This document shows, in pieces, positions 11,150 through 21,573 of a DNA stretch of 64,000 nucleotides. Origin of the DNA: Phytopythium helicoides (lineage: Eukaryota; Oomycota; Peronosporomycetes; Pythiales; Pythiaceae); assembly GCA_024867545.1 (NCBI GenBank), contig JANFNE010000049.1, forward strand, positions 62,001 through 126,000, written 5' to 3'. The position numbers were made by a program, and so were the translations under genes. Below the pieces are notes generated by a model. It searched no databases. It saw nothing but the letters and a program-made list of their open reading frames with translations, and had not been told where the DNA came from. Each line of letters opens with the position of its first letter. Position 1 is the stretch's first letter.

Positions 11150-11241
11150 ATTGGCCAGTTTCACCAAACATATCAGTTCTGTGATGTCAAAACTACGCTT
11201 CTGATTGGCCCAAAACACACATACCACACTCTCATTGGCCA
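11150..11241 (+). promoter_or_regulatory. Three ATTGGCC (inverted CCAAT) words upstream of the first kinase
   Basis: ATTGGCC occurs at 11150-11156, 11204-11210 and 11234-11240, ending about 120 nt before the kinase start at 11359. Inverted CCAAT boxes are typical NF-Y sites; that reading is inference. Two ATTGG words also occur in the intergenic stretch before the second kinase (about 13836 and 13866). Confidence 0.35.
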
Positions 11242-11358
11242 AAACCCTGAAAGAGACGGTCCAACTGTTGTGCTGTCCGCAATGGGTACACTCCCGCCCG
11301 CCATCACCTCCGCGTTGTCACTTGGCTTTTCGCCCCGGAGCAGCTCTCGTCGCTCCTA

Positions 11359-13685
11359 ATGCATGCTCCTGGCCGTAAATCGGCGCTTTTGGCGCTTGTA
11401 GCGCTGCTAATTCGACCGGCCGACGCCGCTGACTGCTCGGCGCTGACGCAGAACACGCTCACGAGCGACGGCTGCCCGACTCAGTGCTCGCAGTTCGACT
11501 ACCCGTGTGTGCTGTACTCGCCGTCGCAGGACGAGTGCAGCGGCGTCAATGGCGCCAGTGGAGAGTGCTACGTGGACGACGAGTTCACGCTGCCAGGAGC
11601 CAGCGACGCATGCAACATGACGTTCCAGTGCTTGTCGTCGCTCGTCGTGTCGAGTAACAAGCAGTGGCTGCTCGCGCTCGAGACAAGCAAGCAGGTCGAC
11701 ACGTACACGACCGCGCCAGTCACCGAGATCGTCGAGCTCACGTACCCGTCCAACACCGTCTCCGTGTGAGTAGTTGGTTCATAGGGGTTGAGTCTTTGAT
11801 GCATCCTATTGACGCACATCTTGGTGATAAACTTCACAGGCAGCTCTCAGGAGGCACATCGCTGACTCTGAAGGGTGACGTCAAGAATGTGCTACTGGAC
11901 CAGACTTTCTTCGACACGCCAACTGCTGTCACCAGCATGTTCTTGATTGATCTCAACCTGCGCTCTATTATCCCTAAGCGTACGCTGTCGACTTCGCTCA
12001 AGACACTGTACCTTTACAACACGAACCTGGACGCCGTGCCGGACCAGCTCGCCAATCTGAGTCTTTTGACGCTTGTCCTGTCACAAAACTACCTGACGGA
12101 GTTTCCTGCCGACGGAACGGACGTCGCCACAACCCTCGCCAAGACGGTGACCACGCTGTACGTACTCAACAGCAATCTACCTATGACATACCGCCTTCTT
12201 GCTGACGAAGTGGCTTGATATTGCAGGAATCTTGCTGAAAACATGTTGACGGAATTCAACACCACGCTCCCGCTGCTCCAAGTCCTGTACGATAAGCATC
12301 CTTGAGTCTTCGTAGTCTGGCTGCAACACTAACAACTTGTTCTATCCTTTAACAGGAACCTGACGAGCAACGAGCTGACGAGCATCCCTGAGGTCATCTT
12401 TACGATGGCATCGAGCTACGCACTGAAGGAAGTGTACCTGAGTGGCAACAATTTCACCAACGTCGTGCTCACATCAGAGCAGTATACGATCGTCGAGCAG
12501 CTTTCAGCTTTCGAGGCTGATGTCGCTATCACTGGATGCCCGGAGGGTTATGCCGCGTCCACAATCCGCGGTGGTGACATTCAAGTGTGTCTGGTGTCAA
12601 CCACTGATGACAGCTCGTCGAGTCACTCGTCACTCTACATTATCATCGGCGTCGTCGCCGCTGTGGCAGTCGTGCTTGCGGTTATCGCGCTGATCCTGTA
12701 CCGTCGTCATCGCAAGAACCGCGGCAACATGACTGGCCCTTACACTCTGCAAAAAGATGGTGACTACACCGAGAACGGCACGACTATCGGGTCTGGTGAG
12801 TACACGGGCAACGCTTCGCAAATCTGGAATGACCCGGACCTGCTCACATACCGCATCGACCACCGCGACGTCGAGGCCATCAAGCTTCTCTCACGAGGTG
12901 GATTCGGAGAAGTCTGGCTAGGATTATACATGAACGAGAACGTCGCCATCAAGCGTCTACTCAGTGACAAGCGTAGCACAGAGGATGCACTCGCATTTGC
13001 TGCCGAGATCAAAACCATGGCTCGCCTAGACCACCCCAAGATCGTCCGATTCATCGGTGTGTCGTGGACCAACGCGCTGTCCATTCAAGCCGTCACCGAG
13101 TTCATGGACTGTGGTGATCTCAAGTCGCTGCTGGACTCTCCTCGCTCGTCATCACTCACGTGGGCCAACCTCAAGTGTCAGATCGCGATCGATATTGCCG
13201 ATGCACTCGTGTACATGCACACTCTGAACCCGAAGCTGATCCATCGTGACCTGAAGTCTCGTAACGTGCTGATCGATGCTCAGACGGGAGCGAAGTTGAG
13301 CGACTTTGGTATCTCTCGGAACCGCAGCGTGACGGAGACGATGACTGCTGGTGTGGGTACGGCTCGTTGGATCGCTCCGGAGGTGATTCTTGGCGGTCAC
13401 TACACGGAGTTCGCGGACATTTACTCGTTCGGCGTGGTGTTGACGGAGCTGGACACGTGCAAGGCTCCGTTCCACGACGCGACGAACACGAACGGTGGGA
13501 AGATGCAGGATGTGACGATTCTTCAGATGGTGTCTGCGGGTAAGCTGACGCCTAGTTTGAGTGCGGAGTGTCCTGCGTCCATTGTGGCGTTGGCGCAGGC
13601 GTGTTTGTCTTTCGATCCGGCTCAGCGTCCGAGTGCGATCCACATTTCGTACGAGCTGCGCAAGATCATGAAGAACGAGCTGTAG
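11359..13685 (+). CDS. LRR receptor-like protein kinase (TKL type), copy 1
   Basis: I infer exons 11359-11765, 11840-12157, 12227-12286 and 12356-13685, giving 704 residues. Donors are GTGAGT, GTACGT and GTACGA and all acceptors are CAG. Signal peptide (about 1-23, ending RPADA). A Cys-rich cap (CSALTQNTLTSDGCP onward) and a few LRRs follow (for example LKTLYLYNTNLDAVPDQL). A membrane span IIIGVVAAVAVVLAVIALIL precedes a basic RRHRK. The kinase domain is roughly residues 430-700: loop RGGFGEV (first loop glycine is Ser), VAIKRL lysine, HRDLKSRN, DFGISR, TARWIAPE. All catalytic residues are present, so it should be active. The ligand is unknown. The small membrane ORFs on both sides may be partners (inference only). 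Confidence 0.88.
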
Positions 13686-14356
13686 GCGTCGTGGTATTCG
13701 TCTACAGAAGCAACGTTGACAGTCTTGCTGTTCTGGTGAGTTATCAGAGCAGCAAGTGAGACCGTCAATGGATCGATTGGATCGGGGCTGCTCACGCCGC
13801 TTCAACATAAGATATCAGATTTGAAAATATCGTATGATTGGTTTAAATACTGCAAGTCGTGACGTGATTGGTGAATTATTTTGAAGTTGTCGCGCTGACT
13901 CCTGGCAAATCGCGACCGCGGAAAACGCCAGGACGCTCGAAGACTCCTTCGCGACCTGTCTGCAACGGTAGAGGCGTCTCCACCGCTCGCGGTATTTTCC
14001 TATATTAACAGTATGATCCAAGGCGTATGACGGGCTCGATATTCGAGCCTTCGAAAGATGTCGGCATGTCGAAATTTTGGCTTCCGTCGATCGATACAAA
14101 CTTCAAGTCAATCCGTCCAGTCGGCGGTCCCACTGTCTCGATAGGTGCCATGGGTACACGTTTTTTACCTCCAACTCGTTCGTTTTACCGCTAATACCGC
14201 GCTTTTAGCGCCGACACCTCCGTTTTAGCGCGGGCTTCCAGCTCCTGGCCGTCCATTTCCGCCACTTCCCCATTAGGCGACAGGCGCCTCCAGCCCTCGC
14301 GCTGTCTGCGCTCGCTACGCGACCCCAAGCGCCCAAGAGGCCCCAAGACCGCGCCC
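13686..14356. other. Intergenic between kinases
   Basis: Promoter region of the second kinase. No gene is supported. Two ATTGG words and an A/T-rich stretch near 13805-13860 are the only visible features. Confidence 0.5.
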
Positions 14357-16693
14357 ATGCGCTCCGCGAGGTCCCCAGCTGCATTTCTAGCCCTCGTGGC
14401 GCTCCTGGCGCGCGCTGTGGGCGCCGCGACGTCCGCGGAATGCTCGGCGCTGACGGAGAACACGCTCACGAGCGACGGCTGCCCCACGCAGTGCTCGCAG
14501 TACAACTACCCGTGCGTGCTCTACTCTCCGTCGCAGGACGAGCAGTGCGTCGACATGAACGGCGCCAGCGGCAGCTGCTACTATGACGATGACTTTACGG
14601 TCCCGGGAGCCTCGAGCGCCTGCAACGTCACCTTCCAGTGCCTGTCGTCGCTCGTGGTCGCCAGCAACAAGCAGTGGCTGCTCGCGCTCGAGGTCAACAA
14701 GGAGATTGACACGGTCACCATGGCCTACGTGACCGAGATCGTCGAGCTCACGTACCCGTCCACCGCCGTCTCTGTGTGAGTGGCTACTTCCGGTTGGATG
14801 AGGAAGGCAGCGTTTTAAAGTTCCTAACGAGCTGCTTGATGACAGGGAGCTCACGGGAGGCACATCGCTGACTCTGAAGGGTGAGATGAAGAACGTGCTG
14901 CTCGACCAGACATTCTTCGATACACCAACCGCTGTCACCAGCATGTTCCTGCTTGACGTCAACCTACGCTCCATCATCCCCAAGCGCACGCTGTCGACCT
15001 CGCTCAAGACGCTGTACCTTTACAACACGAACCTGGACGCCGTGCCGGACCAACTTGCGAACCTCAGTCTGTCGACGCTTGATCTGTCGCAGAACTACAT
15101 TACCGAGTTCCCTGCTGACGGCACGGACGTCGCGACAGCACTTGCCAAGACGGTGACGACTCTGTACGTTGTTGATTGGTGGTGTTCGTTGCTGTTAGAA
15201 GCTTGCTGACCACGCTTTGGTGCTTGTGCAGGGGTCTTGCTGAGAACCTGTTGACGGACTTCAACACGACTCTCCCACTACTTCAAGTGCTGTAAGTCGA
15301 GTCCGCGACGTTGGTGACGGTGGCGATGATGAGGTGTCTAATAGTGACAAAAATATGGCCCAGGAACCTCACGGACAACGAGCTGACAACCATCCCGGAG
15401 GTCATCTTCACCCTTGCGGACAGCTATGCTCTCAAGAAGGTCTACTTGAGCGGAAACAACTTCACCAACTTGGTGCTCACGTCGGCGCAGTACACGACCA
15501 TCGAGCAGCTTACTACTTTTGAGGCTGATGTCGCTATCACGGGCTGTCCTGATGGATACGCTGTGACCTCGATCCGAAGTGGTTCAATTCAGGTGTGCCT
15601 TGCCTCGACTAGTGATGACAGCAGTTCTTCCAGCCACTCGACACTCTACATCATCATCGGTGTCGTCGCCGCTGTGGCAGTCGTACTCGCTGTTATCGCG
15701 CTCATCCTGTACCGCCGTCGCCGTCGTAGCCATGCTACGAGTGACTACGTCATCAAGAACGACGACGGATACACTGGCGACGGCTCCACAATGATGGGGT
15801 CCGAGATGTCGGGTGAATTGACCTCCTCCATTTGGAATGATCCAGATCTTCTTGCTGTTCGCATCGACCACCGCGACGTCGAGGCCATCAAGCTTCTATC
15901 ACGAGGTGGATTCGGAGAAGTCTGGCTAGGATTATACATGAACGAAAGCGTCGCCATCAAGCGTCTACTCAGCGACAAGCGTAGCACCGAGGACGCACTC
16001 GCATTTGCTACCGAGATCAAAACCATGGCTCGCCTCGACCATCCCAAGATCGTGCGATTCATCGGTGTGTCGTGGACCAACGCGCTGTCCATCCAAGCCG
16101 TCACCGAGTTCATGGACTGTGGTGACCTCAAGTCGCTGCTGGACTCTCCTCGCTCGTCATCGCTCACGTGGGCCAACCTCAAGTGTCAGATCGCGATCGA
16201 TATTGCCGACGCACTCGTGTACATGCACACTCTGAACCCGAAGCTGATTCATCGTGACCTGAAGTCTCGCAACGTGCTGATCGATGCTCAGACGGGAGCG
16301 AAGTTGAGCGACTTTGGTATCTCTCGGAACCGCAGCGTGACGGAGACGATGACTGCTGGTGTGGGTACGGCTCGTTGGATCGCTCCGGAGGTGATTCTTG
16401 GCGGTCACTACACGGAGTTCGCGGACATTTACTCGTTCGGCGTGGTGCTGACGGAGCTGGACACGTGCAAGGCTCCGTTCCACGACGCGACGAACACGAA
16501 CGGGGGGAAGATGCAGGATGTGACGATTCTTCAGATGGTGTCTGCGGGTAAGCTGACGCCTAGTTTGAGTGCGGAGTGTCCTGCGTCCATTGTGGCGTTG
16601 GCGCAGGCGTGTTTGTCTTTCGACCCGGCTCAGCGTCCGAGTGCGATCCACATCTCGTACGAGCTGCGCAAGATCATGAAGGACGAGCTTTGA
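14357..16693 (+). CDS. LRR receptor-like protein kinase (TKL type), copy 2
   Basis: Same four-exon structure as copy 1: 14357-14775, 14846-15163, 15232-15291 and 15364-16693, giving 708 residues. Exons 2 and 3 have exactly the same lengths in both copies (318 and 60 nt). Signal peptide MRSARSPAAFLALVALLARA, Cys-rich cap, LRRs, one membrane span, then the kinase. From about IDHRDVEAIKLL to the C-terminus the protein is almost identical to copy 1. The extracellular part and the juxtamembrane region (TSDYVIKNDDGYTGDGSTM against TGPYTLQKDGDYTENGTTI) have diverged. The pattern suggests two receptors with different outside surfaces feeding the same signal output. Ends MKDEL against MKNEL in copy 1. 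Confidence 0.88.
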
Positions 16694-16904
16694 ATTGAGT
16701 TGCTGTGTGAATCGGGCTCGCGCTTCCTTGAGGGCCAGTTGAGAAATGGCGTAGCGATGGCAAGGTGTTGCGCATAGGTGCTCATATGGAATGATATATT
16801 TTGTTTAGTTTTTCCCGAAGGCGATGGTCCAGTGCTTCGATCCTGCTCTAGCTTGTCCAGGCGAAGTGAGTGTAATGGGTCCGTTTCAAACAGCTTGTGC
16901 TCGA

Positions 16905-17207
16905 CTAAATCTTGCTGGCTGGGTTAGGATAACTTGGTCCTGTGTCGTCTCCAATAGATTGCCAATGTTGCTCTTGTTGCACGTATCGCTCGCATAGCTC
17001 GTCAAGCTTCCTATTTATCCATCCCCGAACGACAGTCCAGAGGACGATAAAGCCGTAGATGACAGGCAAGGCGGCCACGCAGATGAGCAACCAGCCCCAC
17101 CATGGAATGCCAGCGAAGCCTGGCGTCGTCGCGTTCTCGGCGGCGGCAGAGATGATCTGCGTTGCCGGTGACCCTGCTTCAGACTGGGCGAGAAATCGGA
17201 GACCCAT
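16905..17207 (-). CDS. Family A small membrane protein (PWWGW-TM)
   Basis: A 100-residue ORF starting at the ATG at 17207 (MGLRFLAQSEAG). An Ala/Thr/Ser-rich N-terminus leads to GIPWWGW directly before one membrane span (LLICVAALPVIYGFIVLW). The tail is charged (RGWINRKLDELCERYVQQE), with an EQHW stretch and the C-terminal residues PASKI, an S-x-I form. It has the same length as the neighbour at 17765-18067 although most residues differ. No signal peptide is evident, so I expect N-out, C-in insertion. Function unknown. It lies tail-to-tail with the second receptor kinase. Confidence 0.55.
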   Translation of the reverse strand: MGLRFLAQSEAGSPATQIISAAAENATTPGFAGIPWWGWLLICVAALPVIYGFIVLWTVVRGWINRKLDELCERYVQQEQHWQSIGDDTGPSYPNPASKI

Positions 17208-17764
17208 GTCGCGCTGATGAAGCCTTGGATGAAGCCTTGAGCAGGTAGCCACGACGCAAATCGTGGAATGGAGTGCTGGCGGCTGCCAATTTACGCCACG
17301 ATCTTGTCCACATGGGGAGTGATCAACAATACCACCTCCCAATCAACTGTGATGTCAGTGACATCACGTCATGCCGCTGAGATGTTCTTGAAGTGGTACT
17401 CCCCTAGTTTTCCTGAGGATATAAAGAGCTCTGAGCCACAACTATGTGAAGTCAATTTGATTTGTCTGCGCGATTTTCATGGCGCGATCATCTGTTCTAC
17501 TACTACCCACTACGGCGTCCTTGCTTCCTCGTCGCTGGATCCGCTTTAGGTGCTGCAACCCGGGCTTCTTTTCGTGCGTTCGCCAAGGAACGTGGTATTG
17601 GCCTTCACCGATGACTGACGATCTCGCAGTGTGCGGCCAGCCATATCCTTTGTAGGTGAAGACAAGGCGATTGCTGCCGACCTCGTACCAACGAGCAGTG
17701 AGAACCGTAGACCAGACTTTGGGCTGGGAATGTATGAGAAACTAATGTACGTGCGAGGCATTGC
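17208..17764. other. Intergenic, no gene supported
   Basis: Upstream flank of the family A ORF at 16905-17207 and downstream flank of the one at 17765-18067. A CTCCATTCCACGATTT word about 60 nt before the 17207 start resembles an oomycete initiator. Confidence 0.4.
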
Positions 17765-18067
17765 CTAAACTTCCGAGGCCAGGTGATACGGGTGGCCTCC
17801 TTCCTTCTCGGCCCCCTTCTCACGATCGTGACGTTGTCGAACGCGCTCCAAACTCTCCTCAAGGTCGAGCTTCTTCTCCGCGCGCTCGCCTTCTCGCCTC
17901 CTCTTCAAGGCAATGTAGATGACGACGCCCGCGAAGGCAAGCATGAGGATACCGACGACGATAAGCACCCAGCCCCACCAGGGAACTCCGTAGGTGCCGT
18001 GGTTCCCATTGCTGAAGATGATTGTTGTCGAGCTCTTGGCGGAAGCGGTAAGGGAGCGGCGATTCAT
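17765..18067 (-). CDS. Family A small membrane protein (PWWGW-TM)
   Basis: A 100-residue ORF. I chose the ATG at 18067 (MNRRSLTAS) because an initiator-like CTCACCATTTTG lies about 45 nt upstream. A Ser/Thr-rich N-terminus with possible N-glycosylation (SNGNH) is followed by GVPWWGW and a single span (VLIVVGILMLAFAGVVIYIA). A strongly charged, helical tail follows (KRRREGERAEKKLDLEE) and may form a coiled coil. It ends HPYHLASEV, an S-x-V C-terminus. The span shares the LIVVG pattern with the plus-strand copy at 10266-10640. Function unknown. Confidence 0.6.
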   Translation of the reverse strand: MNRRSLTASAKSSTTIIFSNGNHGTYGVPWWGWVLIVVGILMLAFAGVVIYIALKRRREGERAEKKLDLEESLERVRQRHDREKGAEKEGGHPYHLASEV

Positions 18068-18103
18068 GCCTAGTGCTCGACCGGTCAGAATGGTTCTCTG
18101 GAA

Positions 18104-18124
18104 GCGCGCAAAATGGTGAGTGGC
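18104..18124 (-). promoter_or_regulatory. Initiator-like element for family A ORF
   Basis: Read on the minus strand the site contains CTCACCATTTTG, close to the oomycete initiator consensus (GCTCATTYYNCAWTTT). It lies 37-57 nt upstream of the ATG at 18067. Confidence 0.4.
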
Positions 18125-18328
18125 TGAACAGGATGCACAAGCGCCGATGTGACTGAGATTCCTTGAGCAGAGAGCGCTCCAACTGTGCGGAGAAGTTTCC
18201 AAGAAGTGAAATGCTGCGATTTGCTTGATGCGCGGAGGGACCAATGGCTACTTTATCCCCGCTTGGTGTGGGCTGCGATCAATCTTGCCTCAATGCACTA
18301 AATCATCAATGCTACGGAATAGTCTCGA

Positions 18329-18607
18329 CTACACCAACGATCTCAGGTGGTAAGGCTGCTCGCTCTGTTTCGCGTTGGCGTTTGAGTTCTTGCCAGTGCT
18401 GCTCCCGATCAAATCAATCTTGGATTGCTTCTCGTCCTGATGGCGTTGTGAATCACTGCACTACTGCATGCAAGGACGAAGACGCTGAGGACGCTGAGCA
18501 TCCAGCGCCACCATCGAATGCCGTAGTTGTTGGGGTTGCTATGATGGGTGGAGATCGTGGTCGAACGCTTGGTAGCCACTGCGATCGGCTCCGTACCAGA
18601 CGCCCTC
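18329..18607 (-). pseudogene. Family A small membrane protein, frameshifted
   Basis: Read on the minus strand, the frame before the break gives YGIRWWRW followed by a hydrophobic span (MLSVLSVFVLACSSAVI), clearly the PWWGW-TM pattern in decayed form. The frame stops just after the span. One base over, the tail continues through SEQPYHLRSLV and a stop at 18329, matching the HPYHLASEV end of the neighbour. No ATG is left in the first frame, which has a stop near 18609. So this is a broken third minus-strand copy, or one damaged by an indel error plus loss of its start. Confidence 0.6.
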
Positions 18608-18728
18608 TAATCTGGCACAGTAGGATAGCGAAGAAGTTGTCGATCGCTTGAGACGTCGCTAGGAGAGCTCCATTCGGTATGTGTAGTGGCTCATTCAAAA
18701 TCTCCCCGAACGAGTTGTGTTCTAGGCG

Positions 18729-18980
18729 TTAGTGATATGTCATTGATACTGAAATGCCCTGCCTGTGGTAATCGTGGTGTCTTCCTGGTGAGTCGGCAGT
18801 GTGTGAAGTTTGAGGCGGAGTCAGCGGTTGGAATCGAGCTCTTCGACGGCACATGTAGATGGCCGTTGATACTGAGAGCATGACGACGACGATGACGGCG
18901 GAGAAGGCGATGATCACATAGAAGACTGGAGAGCTGTGATTGGAACTGTGGGTATCGTCGAGGCGGCGAAGCTGCGCCAT
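18729..18980 (-). CDS. Family B small membrane protein, diverged copy
   Basis: An 83-residue ORF from the ATG at 18980 (MAQLRRLDDTHSS). It matches the family B ORFs at 20476-20682 and 32535-32741 in plan. All have MAxLRRL at the N-terminus, one span (FYVIIAFSAVIVVVMLSVSTAIY here), a RRRA stop-transfer and a LTPP/RPPTP stretch. The tail is longer and His-rich (GRHHDYHRQ) and ends MTYH, so the S-x-I end of the other two is missing. The frame is open upstream for about 118 codons more without matching its paralogues. Predicted N-out, C-in. Function unknown. Confidence 0.5.
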   Translation of the reverse strand: MAQLRRLDDTHSSNHSSPVFYVIIAFSAVIVVVMLSVSTAIYMCRRRARFQPLTPPQTSHTADSPGRHHDYHRQGISVSMTYH

Positions 18981-19691
18981 CTGCAGGTGGTGTGTTCCGC
19001 AATGATCTTGGACTACAAAGTAGCTCACGGCGGGCTTGAGCGAGACGAGTGAAGGCGATCGGTCTCGCGCCTTTCGTGGCCAAATTGACAGTGAATTGGC
19101 GACGTCGGTTGGCGCAGCGGTTGGCGTGACGGTCGCAAGGCTGAAACCCATGCGTCCGTTTGGCAGGCAGCGTCTGCTGCAACAGACGGGTTCAAATGTG
19201 TGGTTGGTTATGGTTTGTTTTCTCCTCTCCGTGTGAAACGCAGTCAACATGCTTAGAGATTCATCGATGCTTCTACGTATTAGATAGTGACGAGAGCCGT
19301 GGTAGAGGAAAGCTGTCAGTGTAAAAGTATGCAAACAGATTGCACTCGAGAAAATCCATGCGTGGATTCAAGAAAAAAAATGTCAGCTCACAAGCTCTTT
19401 GACTCGGTCTTCTTGCTGGAATTGCCAACGTGACGCTTCTATCGAACATTGTGTGTCGAGATGATAGTGTGAGTTTTCACCTCGCAAAAAAAAACTTCAT
19501 CGTGTCCTGATTTTTAGTCCTTATCGCATGGGCGTGGCGAGTCAGCCAACAAAACAAAATGAGGGGGAAGAGCTCGCTCGCATTCTGGCAGTTAGAAGCA
19601 GCTAGCTACTTCGCTCTGATTTTGCTTTGTTGGCTGGTTCGCCGCACACGGGCGATGTAGACGCAGAGTGATCGCTACCTTGGCTAAGCCC
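18981..19691. other. Intergenic, no gene supported
   Basis: Upstream of the diverged family B ORF and downstream of the family E ORF. It has short A-runs near 19373 and 19486. No gene is visible. Confidence 0.45.
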
Positions 19692-20015
19692 TTAATAATC
19701 GCTATCGTGGCGACGCGACTCGCGGTAGCGACGGTTGTTTGGGTTGAGCTGATTCGCGCGGTTGTTGATTGCTGCTTTTCTCGAGTAGTCATTAGTTCCG
19801 CGAGACTTGTACCAGTTATCGTTGTTCGGGTTGAGTTGGTTGGCACGATTGTTTCTCTCGTAGCGATCTTCATGTCCCTCGTCGGCGCTCTCGATACGAT
19901 TGCTTGAGCTGCAGCAGCTATTGAGAAGCAGCATCAGAAATACGAGGCATAGAATGAATATCGGTGCGTCCATCTTGGGCTCAGGAGGCGGCGGTGAGCT
20001 GAAATAGCCCCCCAT
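19692..20015 (-). CDS. Family E small membrane protein with Asn-rich repeat
   Basis: A 107-residue ORF from the ATG at 20015. It starts MGGYFSSPPPPEP, a form compatible with N-myristoylation at Gly2. A hydrophobic span follows (IFILCLVFLMLLLNSCC) with a Cys pair at its end. The rest is very polar and contains NNRANQLNPNN twice, about 35 residues apart. Unlike families A-D, the long hydrophilic part follows the span. A truncated copy of its N-terminus lies at 33212 in the inverted duplicate. Function unknown. Confidence 0.5.
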   Translation of the reverse strand: MGGYFSSPPPPEPKMDAPIFILCLVFLMLLLNSCCSSSNRIESADEGHEDRYERNNRANQLNPNNDNWYKSRGTNDYSRKAAINNRANQLNPNNRRYRESRRHDSDY

Positions 20016-20475
20016 CTTGCAAATCCGCGAATACAAAGGCTATCACGTCGTGATTCACGAGCCTTCTTCATGCCCAGAGCCCGCTGGGATGAGCAGCGGG
20101 AATGCGCCTAACCGAGACACGTGTGGCTTGTGGGCCGTGGGTTGAAATTCGCAAGGGTGAACACTGCCCAATACAGACGACGAGTACTGCGCTTGGGATC
20201 GTCTGTCGGTGTTGATCTGGTCTGCAGACGAACCTCACAGCATCAGCGGTGCGCTTGACGTCATGAACGAGGAGAAGGAGGGATGTGAAGGTCGAGCACA
20301 GAGCTTCCTTCATCATCCCATCAACTCGCTTCAAACGAGCAAGCTAACAGTCAGCAGTGAACGAAATGAGGTAAACTGAGGATAGAGAGAGAGAAAAGCA
20401 GATTGGTCAAGAGGAGCTCTGATACATATATCATGAACGTGTTCATTGCCTCACGAGCACGTTTGGTTTTCAAAT
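20016..20475. other. Intergenic, part of the inverted duplication
   Basis: Matches 32742-33211 in inverted orientation, with indels. Contains a CT/GA-rich tract near 20385-20400. No gene is supported. Confidence 0.5.
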
Positions 20476-20682
20476 CTAGATCGCGCTTCGGTCGAAGTCT
20501 GGCCTCTTGGTGATGTCGAGAACGACTGGCGTCGGTGGCCGCAACATCGCGCGCCGGCGGTGGTAATAGATGCCGGCGAACGCCGTGAGCATGAGCAGCA
20601 CGATGGTGGTTGTCAGAGCAATGACAATCATGAAAGCTACCCCGCCCTCTTCTTCATCTTGGAGGCGACGCAGGAGAGCCAT
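20476..20682 (-). CDS. Family B small membrane protein, left copy
   Basis: A 68-residue ORF: MALLRRLQDEEEGG, one span (VAFMIVIALTTTIVLLMLTAFAGIYY), then HRRRAM and a tail ending FDRSAI. The inverted copy at 32535-32741 differs at ten bases, nine synonymous and one Val/Ile, so the protein is under purifying selection. A GCTCCACTCTCGAACC word about 50 nt upstream resembles an initiator. The predicted topology is N-out with the basic tail inside. The S-A-I end fits a class I PDZ ligand. I recognise no known family. Confidence 0.72.
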   Translation of the reverse strand: MALLRRLQDEEEGGVAFMIVIALTTTIVLLMLTAFAGIYYHRRRAMLRPPTPVVLDITKRPDFDRSAI

Positions 20683-20844
20683 CGAGCGCAGTCGGTCTCA
20701 CTTGCGGGATGGCTGGTTCGAGAGTGGAGCTGCTGCTCGCCGTGGTGCTCACGCTGATATATTTGCCACTTGGCCCTCCCGTGGGGTCTCTAGGTACATG
20801 GAGCCAAAGCGCTGGCAGGGGTATCCAGTCTGCACTGGAGCCAT

Positions 20845-21117
20845 CTAGCAGCAGAAGTAGTACCAGAAGGTTCGGTGGCGGCAGTGCTCGCAGTTTTTGT
20901 GTCGGAACTTCCAGCGAAAGTAGGCGACGATAGCACTGAGGAGTATGGCGGCAATCAAGATGCCGACAACAGCTCCTGTCGAAAGACCCGAGTCCGTACT
21001 GGCGGTATCGCTGAGGTAAGCTGCGGATGCGCGGAGCACGGGAGCGATGCCTGAGCTGGAGCCAGAGTCCGAGCTGGAATTGATCACATCGTTGGAGAGA
21101 TGACTGCGAATGGTCAT
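20845..21117 (-). CDS. Family D small membrane protein, left copy
   Basis: A 90-residue ORF from the ATG at 21117 (MTIRSHLSNDV). The frame is open to an earlier ATG at 21264. I prefer 21117 because an initiator-like CTCACTTTCCATTT lies 30-50 nt upstream of it, inside the longer frame. A Ser-rich N-terminus (NSSSDSGSSSG) is followed by a polar linker and a single span (AVVGILIAAILLSAIVAYF). The short tail RWKFRHKNCEHCRHRTFWYYFCC is rich in Cys, His and aromatic residues, perhaps palmitoylated or metal-binding (inference). Its partner is at 32130-32372. Confidence 0.62.
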   Translation of the reverse strand: MTIRSHLSNDVINSSSDSGSSSGIAPVLRASAAYLSDTASTDSGLSTGAVVGILIAAILLSAIVAYFRWKFRHKNCEHCRHRTFWYYFCC

Positions 21118-21145
21118 GTCTTGTTGGACGCGGGGGTATTTGCTA

Positions 21146-21166
21146 GCGAAATGGAAAGTGAGGAGC
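21146..21166 (-). promoter_or_regulatory. Initiator-like element for family D, left copy
   Basis: The minus strand reads GCTCCTCACTTTCCATTTCGC, close to the oomycete initiator. The same word is kept at 32051-32071 in the inverted copy. Confidence 0.5.
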
Positions 21167-21573
21167 ACAGAACTCACATGTAGGTCATGTGAGCCATGTG
21201 AGCCAAAACTACTAAACTCTCGCCAGAATCCAGGTCGTACTGGCGTTGTCGGAGTTGTACACATCGACAAAATTTAGCCACTAGGTGCATTAGAACCTGA
21301 TGCTCTCTGTTCGAACAGCGCATTCCAGTCCTTTGTACTCGTCAGCGCGCCTGTAGACAATTGTTACCAGTCACGGATAGATTTTCGTGCGGGTGAAGCT
21401 CAGTGCAGCAGGAAGGTCTGACGAGTGTCGAACAAACGTCGTGCCCACACTAAACTCAACACGGAAAGCCACTGCCTGATGCATTCTAAGAATCTCTATT
21501 CATTGAAGTCTAGTGTGTGTTTTGATACAACCGAGCCATCGATGGTGCTATCGATAGCAATCGCTGGAGTTGC

